This document shows, one piece after another, positions 1 through 4,910 of a DNA stretch of 6,186 nt. Source of the DNA: an uncultured Desulfobacterales bacterium (GTDB lineage Bacteria > Desulfobacterota > Desulfobacteria > Desulfobacterales > JAFDCJ01); contig CALZJV010000407.1 in the NCBI GenBank assembly GCA_945787595.1, positions 1 through 6,186 on the forward strand, in the 5' to 3' direction. The notes below the pieces were generated by a model. The model did not search any database. It worked only from the letters and a program-made list of their open reading frames with translations, and was not told where the DNA came from. Both the position numbers and the translations under genes were made by a program. The number at the start of each line of letters is the position of its first letter. Position 1 is the stretch's first letter.

Positions 1-1018
1 GTTGCACTTTCCGAAATAAAGGAGTTAAAAGAAAAACTTGAGGTCGAGAGAGCGTATCTGCAAGAAGAAATCAAATTAGAATACAACTATGAGAACATTG
101 TCGGTCAAAGTGACGGGCTCAATTACGTGCTCTATAAGGTTGAGCAAATTGCCCCCAGCGATACGACCGTTCTCGTCCTTGGTGAGACCGGAACCGGCAA
201 GGAGCTGGTCGCCCGGGCCATTCATGGCTTAAGCCCGCGCAAAGATCGGGTATTGGTGAAAGTGAATTGTGCCACACTGCCCTCAAACCTCATCGAAAGT
301 GAGCTGTTCGGCCACGAGAAAGGCGCTTTCACCGGTGCGCATGCCAGACAGTTGGGGCGATTTGAAGTTGCCAACGGCGCCACCCTTTTTCTGGATGAGA
401 TCGGGGAGCTGCCGCTGGAACTGCAGCCCAAACTGCTCCGGGTGATTCAGGATGGTGAGTTTGAACGGTTGGGCAGCTCCGGTACGATCAAAGTCGATGT
501 ACGGGTGATTGCCGCCACCAATCGCAATCTGGAAGACAGAGGAAGTTCGCAGGGGCCGGTTTCGGGAAGATCTTTGGTACCGGCTAAGTATTTTTCCGAT
601 TACGGTGCCCCCGCTGAGAGAAAGGATGGAAGACATTGCCCTGCTGGTGGATTTTTTCGTAGGTAAAATTTCCAAGAGACTGGGGAAGTCCATTGAGAGC
701 ATCCCGACGAGCGTCATGAATACCTTACAGGATTATCAATGGCCCGGCAATGTCAGGGAGTTGGAAAACGTCCTCGAACGGGCGGCAATCAACTCTTCAG
801 GGCCCAAACTACGCCTGGTGGATGAACTGAAGAAACCCCATCAGGATTTAACGACCACGCAAACAACTCTGGCAGAGGTTGAGCGCGAACATATTGTCCG
901 GATACTTGAGCAGACCAATTGGAAAGTGAGTGGCAAAAACGGGGCTGCAGAAATCCTTGGTCTCAACCGCAGCACACTGCGCGCCCGTATACGAAAATTG
1001 GGTATCCACCAGCCTTGA
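1..1018 (+). pseudogene. Sigma-54-dependent transcriptional activator (FhlA/NtrC type), 5'-truncated by window and frameshifted
   Basis: This is an enhancer-binding activator of sigma-54 RNA polymerase. The frame is open from base 1, so the start and any sensor domain lie upstream; the first ~30 codons read as a charged coiled-coil linker followed by the IVGQS motif that opens the AAA+ domain in this family. Walker A (GETGTGKE, 181-204), the sigma-54-contacting GAFTGA loop (322-339) and Walker B (LFLDEIGEL, from 385) are intact. After ATNRNLED the frame shifts by an apparent extra 1 or 4 bases near 530-540, and the first frame stops at 664-666. The second frame continues with the expected [13 protein letters not shown], the sensor II segment WPGNVRELENVLERA (~739-783) and a C-terminal Fis-type helix-turn-helix (~870-1010), ending at TGA 1016-1018. 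As written, the product lacks DNA binding and is probably inactive. A sequencing error is the main alternative. The family assignment is certain; the target genes are unknown. Confidence 0.92.
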
Positions 1019-1036
1019 TATGGCCGCAAAAAGGCG

Positions 1037-1163
1037 CAAAAAGCACAAAAATAAAATTTCAGGGTCTGTAATTTCAATGTGTTACAATGAACAAAAATCG
1101 AAATTCTCACTTTTTACAAATCCACCAGTCTTAGATCCTTAAAAATTATTTTTGTGCTTTTTG
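1037..1163. repeat. 127-bp segment bounded by 18-bp perfect inverted repeats
   Basis: The left arm CAAAAAGCACAAAAATAA (1037-1054) is the exact reverse complement of the right arm TTATTTTTGTGCTTTTTG (1146-1163). The left arm is preceded by related units (GCAAAAAG at 1026-1033 and 1036-1043), so it sits in a short run of imperfect GC-A5 repeats. The 91-bp interior is AT-rich and non-coding. No target-site duplication is evident immediately outside the arms. It could be a MITE-like or dispersed intergenic repeat, or a long-loop hairpin acting after the regulator gene. The repeat itself is directly visible; its nature is inferred. Confidence 0.6.
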
Positions 1164-1169
1164 TAGCAG

Positions 1170-1184
1170 TCCGCCGGAGGCGGA
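1170..1184. repeat. Short GC-rich hairpin
   Basis: TCCGCC (1170-1175) and GGCGGA (1179-1184) form a 6-bp perfect stem around a GGA loop. No T-run follows on the plus strand, so it is not a standard terminator in that direction. Read on the minus strand it is followed by CTGCTACAAAAAG, also without a T-run. It begins 7 bp beyond the 18-bp inverted repeat and may be part of the same dispersed intergenic repeat. Confidence 0.45.
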
Positions 1185-1236
1185 TCAATACCTACCGCCG
1201 AACTGACTCATTCCAAGAAGCTTCATGCAAAATTGC

Positions 1237-1359
1237 CTATTCATCGCGGCCTTCCTCAAACAACAGCCTGTCAATTTGTATTCCCTCACGGAGAACCATG
1301 AACACCGCTTCAAAGATGCCACGCATGGTCATATATGGCCATTGGTCATATATGACCAT
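1237..1359 (-). CDS. Doubtful 40-codon minus-strand ORF, possible gene remnant
   Basis: On the minus strand an ATG (1359-1357) opens 40 codons ending in TAG (1239-1237). The product begins MVIYDQWPYM and ends FEEGRDE. The stretch VLREGIQIDRLLFEEGRD has a protein-like pattern reminiscent of the N-terminal domain of SpoU-family RNA 2'-O-methyltransferases (RlmB: G-x-x-A-V-x-x-x-L-R-x-G-x-x-I-x-x-L). After the stop the same frame carries on for 14 more sense codons. No good ribosome binding site is seen; AGGA is about 16 nt away. The first codons lie in the CATATATG palindromes, so part of the apparent protein reflects the repeat. A sigma-70-like promoter candidate lies just upstream on the same strand. 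This may be a real microprotein, a decayed fragment or chance. Confidence 0.2.
   Translation of the reverse strand: MVIYDQWPYMTMRGIFEAVFMVLREGIQIDRLLFEEGRDE
1325..1358. promoter_or_regulatory. Two tandem CATATATG-centred palindromes, operator-like
   Basis: TGGTCATATATGACCA (1343-1358) is a perfect 16-bp palindrome. Immediately before it, ATGGTCATATATGGCCAT (1325-1342) is an 18-bp palindrome with a single mismatched base pair (T opposite G). The two share TGGTCATATATG with a 17-bp offset, close to one and a half helical turns. Tandem dyads of this size are typical of dimeric repressor operators (TetR, MarR, antitoxin-type). No repressor gene is adjacent, and the nearest plus-strand gene starts 170 bp downstream. 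The symmetry is directly visible; the operator role is inferred. Confidence 0.45.
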
Positions 1360-1395
1360 ATCATCACGTTAATTCATCCTGCTCGATCAGTCTTT

Positions 1396-1423
1396 TTTAT
1401 AAAAATATTAGTTTAAATATCAA
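1396..1423 (-). promoter_or_regulatory. Candidate minus-strand sigma-70-type promoter
   Basis: Read on the minus strand, TTGATA (1423-1418) and TATAAA (1401-1396) are separated by 16 bp, and each matches five of six consensus bases. Transcription would start near 1389 and run across the tandem palindromes into the doubtful ORF ending at 1237. The stretch is very AT-rich, so a chance match is quite possible. Confidence 0.3.
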
Positions 1424-1458
1424 TTTGTTAGGCTAATTTGAATTGGGCTCAGTCTGCC

Positions 1459-1474
1459 TGGCACGAAGTGTGAA
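1459..1474 (+). promoter_or_regulatory. Sigma-54-like promoter upstream of the ABM-domain gene
   Basis: TGGCACG (1459-1465) is a perfect -24 element of the sigma-54 consensus. At the right distance comes GTGAA (1470-1474) in place of TTGCA, which keeps the G of the -12 GC but has A for the C. Start would be near 1486, giving a leader of about 43 nt before the ATG at 1529. The presence of a (broken) sigma-54 activator gene upstream makes the site more plausible, but the -12 mismatch weakens it. Confidence 0.35.
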
Positions 1475-1528
1475 AGTACGATTATAGACAGTTTGAATTT
1501 TTTATAACAGCGCCGAGGGAGGGTTCTC

Positions 1529-1858
1529 ATGATAATTGTCAGGATAACCATGAATTCACTGATAGAAAAGCGCACAGAAGTTATGCAAACACTTCTCTCA
1601 ATGATTGAGCCAACGGAAAATGGGAGAGGTTGTCTGAGTTGTCACGTTCTGCGGGATATCGAAGACAAGAACGTTTTCAGCTTGATAGAGGAGTGGGAAA
1701 CCCGCGAAGATCTGGACGATCACATAAAGTCTGACAGATTCAGCGTTTTGCTTGGAACAAAGAGTCTCTTATACGAACCGCAGCAAATTGAGATCCACAC
1801 GATTTCCCATTCGGAAGGAATGGAGACCGTTAATGCCGCCAGGATGAAAAGGGCCTAA
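1529..1858 (+). CDS. Small ABM-fold (antibiotic biosynthesis monooxygenase/YgiN-like) protein
   Basis: The 109-residue product begins MIIVRITMNSLIEKRTEVMQ and carries the hallmark pattern of the dimeric alpha/beta-barrel ABM superfamily: an N-terminal beta strand, a helix with regularly spaced charged residues, a GCLSCHV strand, a central strand FSLIEEWETREDLDDHIKSD (about 51-70) and a final strand ending QIEIHTIS. The EEW...L..H segment is the most conserved part of the fold. Members include quinol monooxygenase YgiN, but many are uncharacterised and the sequence does not fix a substrate. It is likely cytoplasmic, with no signal peptide. The start is supported by GAGGGAGGG (1516-1524) just ahead of the ATG, and a sigma-54-like site lies ~55 bp upstream. 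A ~17-residue polar tail follows the fold. It stands alone, and the next intact gene is 189 bp away. Fold call is firm; function is open. Confidence 0.85.
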   Translation: MIIVRITMNSLIEKRTEVMQTLLSMIEPTENGRGCLSCHVLRDIEDKNVFSLIEEWETREDLDDHIKSDRFSVLLGTKSLLYEPQQIEIHTISHSEGMETVNAARMKRA

Positions 1859-1874
1859 TAGGGAATCGCACGAT

Positions 1875-1962
1875 ATGAACCTCCTTCTCATTTACTCAAA
1901 GTTTTCCGATACCATTTTGGTCTTTTTCTTACGCGTTGCGTTTCATCGGAAAGAAAGCGTCC
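1875..1962 (+). pseudogene. Remnant of the N-terminus of a B12-binding radical SAM protein
   Basis: ATG at 1875 opens MNLLLIYSKFSDT. A single extra A at 1914 then breaks the frame, and the next frame (1915-1962) reads FWSFSYALRFIGKKAS. Joined, this matches the characteristic start of cobalamin-binding-domain radical SAM proteins (COG1032, DUF4070-type), which typically begin M-x-x-L-L-V-Y-P-x-x-P-D-T-F-W-S-F-x-x-A-L-x-F-x-x-K-K-A followed by PPLGLLTVAAMLP. The proline-glycine continuation is missing, so homology stops at about 1962. Of a protein usually near 500 residues, only about 29 residues remain. In the literal frame the ATG would give a 32-residue product ending at TGA 1971-1973, which I regard as non-functional. 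The recognition is from memory of the family and needs a search to confirm. Confidence 0.6.
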
Positions 1963-2047
1963 AGGGGCGATGACCACATTCAACTCGTAGGGTCGCAAGG
2001 TCATCACAGGCAAAAATATCACAACGTAATTCAAGGAGGTATTATCA

Positions 2048-2398
2048 ATGAAACCAGAAACTGCAGGGAAAATTAAGTATGGCGTTTGGAGTCTTTTTGT
2101 TGGGGCCGTCATCGCAATGATCATCGGTTTTGCATGGGGAGGTTGGTCAACCGCCGCAACTACCCAAAAGATATCCGAAGAGGCGGTCCTGGCGAGTCAG
2201 GCGGCGATCTGCGTTGCCCAATTTATGAAGGAACCGAATCATGAGGAGAAACTTAAAGAGTTAGGGGAAATAAGTAGCTATCAGAGATCTGGTTTCATTG
2301 AAAAAGGGGGCTGGGATAAAATGCCCGGGCAGGAAAAGGCTGACTATGGAGTGAGCCGAGCATGCACTGATGGGCTTGAACTTCTTATCAAAACCTGA
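2048..2398 (+). CDS. Small single-pass membrane protein, conserved hypothetical
   Basis: The 116-residue product has a short charged N-terminus (MKPETAGKIK), one hydrophobic segment at about residues 12-30 (VWSLFVGAVIAMIIGFAWG) and a soluble alpha-helical C-terminal domain of ~85 residues. Positive residues before the segment suggest N-in topology, with the domain in the periplasm. The domain has two cysteines, in AAICVAQF and SRACTDG, which could form a disulfide, and a FIEKGGWDKMPGQEK loop that appears family-specific. I recall similar uncharacterised proteobacterial proteins but know of no assigned function. The start is well fixed by AAGGAGGT (2033-2040), 7 nt from the ATG, the best ribosome binding site in the window. 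A terminator follows immediately, so it is probably the last gene of its transcript. Confidence 0.85.
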   Translation: MKPETAGKIKYGVWSLFVGAVIAMIIGFAWGGWSTAATTQKISEEAVLASQAAICVAQFMKEPNHEEKLKELGEISSYQRSGFIEKGGWDKMPGQEKADYGVSRACTDGLELLIKT

Positions 2399-2408
2399 GT
2401 TGGCTGTT

Positions 2409-2438
2409 AAAGGTAACTCATATATGGGTTACCTTTTT
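2409..2438 (+). terminator. Rho-independent terminator
   Basis: AAAGGTAAC (2409-2417) pairs with GTTACCTTT (2428-2436) as a 9-bp stem, with a loop made from the self-complementary CATATATG, and a run of five T (2434-2438) on the 3' side. It lies 10 bp after the stop of the membrane-protein gene. The A-run on the 5' side means it may also work on the other strand. The stem is moderately AT-rich, so termination may be partial. Confidence 0.75.
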
Positions 2439-2482
2439 CAAATTATCGGATAAAAAGTTTTTCGAAAGGAAAGGGGTATGAG

Positions 2483-2584
2483 ATGGGCGACAAGGGAAAA
2501 AGAGATAAAGGCAAACGAGAAGAACAGAAAAAAGGCAAACAAACCCCAAAGGAGAAGCGGAAGCAAAAAAAAGCAAAAAGGTAG
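2483..2584 (+). CDS. 33-residue Lys/Arg-rich microprotein
   Basis: ATG 2483 to TAG 2582-2584 encodes MGDKGKRDKGKREEQ followed by a lysine-dense tail with a single TPKEKRKQ stretch. Of 33 residues, 13 are lysine and 4 arginine; there are no aromatic, Cys or hydrophobic-core residues, so it should be disordered and highly basic. It is supported as a real gene by a good ribosome binding site (AGGAAAGGGG ending at 2476, 6 nt before the ATG) and by tight spacing: its stop is 5 nt before the next gene's ATG. I believe similar short basic proteins occur in other proteobacteria, but none has a function I can name. RNA, ribosome or polyanion binding would fit the charge. It is the first gene of the glycosyltransferase operon and may couple translation into it. 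Confidence 0.7.
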   Translation: MGDKGKRDKGKREEQKKGKQTPKEKRKQKKAKR

Positions 2585-2589
2585 CGGTT

Positions 2590-4896
2590 ATGACATCTGT
2601 CATTAAGTATTATGAGGGAATCGACTCGGTTGCCGTCATCGGCAACTATCTGCCCCGCCAGTGCGGTATCGCAACCTTCACCACGGATCTGGTTGAAGGC
2701 TTATCAGCGGAAGCCCCCGATATTTACAACTGGGCGGCGGCCATGAACGACAAACCCGAGGGATATCCATATCCTGAAAAAGTGCGCTTTGAGATCAATC
2801 AGAACAAATTGAGCGATTACAGCATCGCATCTCAATTTTTCAATATCAGTCAGACGAACATTGTTTGCTTGCAGCATGAATACGGTCTTTTCGGCGGTCC
2901 GGCCGGCAGCCATCTGCTGAAACTATTGGGTGATCTGCGCATGCCGGTGGTAACCACGTTACACACGGTTTTGAAGGACCCCGCACCGGAATATCGTGCT
3001 GTCATGAGTAAGCTATCCGATCTGTCTGACAAACTGGTCGTGATGAGCCATAAGGCATCTGACTTCCTCAAAGATATCTATGCCGTGCCCGAAGATAAAA
3101 TTGTCTTTATCCATCACGGGATTCCGGATACGCCGTTTATCGATCCCAGCTTCTACAAAGACAAGTTCGGCGTGGAAGGCAAAAAGGTGCTGCTCACCTT
3201 CGGCTTGCTTTCCCCCAATAAGGGCATTGAAAAGGTATTGCAAGCGCTTCCGGCAGTCATCAAAAAACACCCTGATGTGGTCTATATTATCCTGGGTGCA
3301 ACACACCCGCATATTCTAAAATCGCATGGGGATGCATACCGTATCCTGCTGCAGCAGCACGTGCACAAACTCGATATCGGCGAGCATGTCATTTTTCAAA
3401 ATCGGTTTGTTGAACTAAAAGAGTTGTGTGAGTTTCTCGGCATCGCCGATATCTACCTAACCCCTTATCTTGAAGAAGCTCAGATTACCTCCGGAACCCT
3501 TGCCTATGCCATGGGCACAGGTAAAGCCGTCATTTCGACCCCGTACTGGTACGCCACCGAGATGCTTGCCGAAGACCGGGGCCGGATTGTGCCTTTCCAT
3601 AGTCCGGATGCCATGGCGGAACAAATCATCGACCTTCTGGACAACGATGTCGCCCGGCACGCCATGCGTAAGAAAGCCTATATGTTCAGCCGCGACGCAG
3701 TCTGGAAGGAGGTATCCCGAAAATACCTCCAGGTTTTCAGTGAAGTGCGGCAAAACCGCACCCGCAACCCTCGACCCAGGCATTCCTATGTTGAAAACAT
3801 CCAGGCCATCACGAATTTCGAGCTCCCGGAGATCAAGCTCGATCACTTGAAAGCCTTTACCGATGATACCGGCATCTTGCAACATGCCAACTATACCATC
3901 CCCGATCGCACCCACGGCTACTGCACCGATGATAATGCCAGAGCGCTGCTGGTGGCCGCCATGGGTCAAAAATACCTGCCGACAAACGGTTTGGGACTTG
4001 ATTTTCTCAGCGGTCATTATCTCGGATTTCTTCTGTATGCCTTCAATGAAAAAAATGGGCGCTTTCGCAATTTCATGACCTATTCGCGGCAGTGGACCGA
4101 GGAGATCGGGTCCGAGGATGCGCATGGCAGGGCGATCTGGAGCATTGGCAAAGCGGTGGCTTTTCTCCAAAATCCCGGGCATCTTGCAATGAGCACGACC
4201 CTTTTCAACAAGGCACTGAGAGCTGTCGAGAATTTTCATTCGCCCCGCGCCATCGCTTTTTGTCTGGTGGGAGTGAATGCCTACCTGGATAAATTTTCCG
4301 GCGACAGTGATGTGCGCAGGGTCCGGGAAGTTCTTGTCGACAGGCTTTTCGGTCAGTTTAAAAACAATGCAACAGACGGTTGGCCCTGGCTTGAAAACGC
4401 TTTGAACTATGCCAACGGCAAACTACCCCATGCACTGCTGCTGTCCGGCCGTTGGATGCACCGAAAGGACATGATCGATATGGGGCTCCTATCCCTCAAG
4501 TGGCTGCTTGCCATCCAAACCGAAGACGCTCACTTTGTACCCATCGGCAGCAACGGATGGTATAAACAAGGCGGCCCCAGAGCCCGTTTCGACCAGCAGC
4601 CCATTGAAGCCAATGCCATGGTAGAAGCTTGTGTGGAAGCCTTTAATATCACCCGGGATAAATCATGGTTCGACAATGCGGTCATGTGTTTCAATTGGTT
4701 TCTCGGACACAACGACCTGAACTTGCCGCTCTATGATCCCAAGACCGGCGGCTGCCGAGATGGATTAATGGCCGACGGCATCAACCAGAATCAAGGCGCC
4801 GAATCGTCCCTTGCCTGGCTGCTTTCGCTGATGACATTGCAAAAGCTTTATGCCGACGAGGTTCTTAAACAGTCATCGTCCCCGAAAGCCGATTAG
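2590..4896 (+). CDS. GT4-like glycosyltransferase fused to a C-terminal alpha/alpha-toroid domain
   Basis: The 768-residue cytoplasmic protein has two halves. Residues ~12-395 are a GT-B fold of the GT4 type: an N-terminal Rossmann domain with a glycine-rich acceptor loop (PRQCGIATF, 22-30), QHEYG (95-99), LHT (H125), HHG (175-177), and a nucleotide-sugar domain opening with TFGLLSPNKG (K211). The usual EX7E motif is replaced by Q298/Y306 in QITSGTLAYAMG. Residues ~405-760 are helix-rich and resemble six-hairpin glycosidase-like toroids, with three acidic motifs: IPDRTHGYCTDDNARA (437 on), FDQQPIEAN (667 on) and GGCRDGL...NQGAES (720-740). It would transfer a sugar from a nucleotide donor, and the second domain may bind or trim the glycan. 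ATG 2590 lies 5 nt after the microprotein stop, with only a weak AAGG ahead, suggesting translational coupling. Substrates are not fixed by sequence. Confidence 0.85.
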   Translation: MTSVIKYYEGIDSVAVIGNYLPRQCGIATFTTDLVEGLSAEAPDIYNWAAAMNDKPEGYPYPEKVRFEINQNKLSDYSIASQFFNISQTNIVCLQHEYGLFGGPAGSHLLKLLGDLRMPVVTTLHTVLKDPAPEYRAVMSKLSDLSDKLVVMSHKASDFLKDIYAVPEDKIVFIHHGIPDTPFIDPSFYKDKFGVEGKKVLLTFGLLSPNKGIEKVLQALPAVIKKHPDVVYIILGATHPHILKSHGDAYRILLQQHVHKLDIGEHVIFQNRFVELKELCEFLGIADIYLTPYLEEAQITSGTLAYAMGTGKAVISTPYWYATEMLAEDRGRIVPFHSPDAMAEQIIDLLDNDVARHAMRKKAYMFSRDAVWKEVSRKYLQVFSEVRQNRTRNPRPRHSYVENIQAITNFELPEIKLDHLKAFTDDTGILQHANYTIPDRTHGYCTDDNARALLVAAMGQKYLPTNGLGLDFLSGHYLGFLLYAFNEKNGRFRNFMTYSRQWTEEIGSEDAHGRAIWSIGKAVAFLQNPGHLAMSTTLFNKALRAVENFHSPRAIAFCLVGVNAYLDKFSGDSDVRRVREVLVDRLFGQFKNNATDGWPWLENALNYANGKLPHALLLSGRWMHRKDMIDMGLLSLKWLLAIQTEDAHFVPIGSNGWYKQGGPRARFDQQPIEANAMVEACVEAFNITRDKSWFDNAVMCFNWFLGHNDLNLPLYDPKTGGCRDGLMADGINQNQGAESSLAWLLSLMTLQKLYADEVLKQSSSPKAD

Positions 4897-4910
4897 GTAA
4901 AGGATCCGTC

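Larger units (their letters stand above)
1019..1528. other. 510-bp intergenic region with repeats and candidate regulatory sites, no confident gene
   Basis: The forward reading frames here (for example 1154-1372 and 1225-1416) have no ribosome binding site and no recognisable protein pattern, and I do not call them. What can be seen: tandem GC-plus-A5 units at 1026-1051, an 18-bp inverted repeat at 1037-1163, a GC hairpin at 1170-1184, two tandem palindromes at 1325-1358, an AT-rich minus-strand promoter candidate at 1396-1423 and a sigma-54-like site at 1459-1474. Each is listed separately. Base composition changes from GC-balanced coding sequence to AT-rich, as expected outside genes. Confidence 0.7.

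Noticed and set aside
283..717. 144-codon minus-strand frame
   Set aside because: Antisense to the AAA+ domain of the sigma-54 activator, which is clearly coding on the plus strand.
1154..1372. 72- and 63-codon plus-strand frames between the regulator and the ABM gene
   Set aside because: No ribosome binding site, low-complexity or repeat-derived translation (MVIYGHWSYMT arises from the palindromes), no recognisable domain.
1888..2124. 78-codon minus-strand frame
   Set aside because: Overlaps the start of the membrane-protein gene and the radical SAM remnant, both better supported on the plus strand; the segment PVMTLRPYELNVVIAPG looks protein-like but matches nothing I can name.
3470..3850. 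126-codon plus-strand frame inside the fusion gene
   Set aside because: An out-of-frame, Arg/Pro/Ser-rich shadow of the glycosyltransferase reading frame.
3457..4239. 260-codon open frame on the minus strand
   Set aside because: Lies entirely inside the GT4-toroid fusion gene, whose protein motifs are unmistakable in the plus frame; the antisense translation shows no family pattern and no ribosome binding site.
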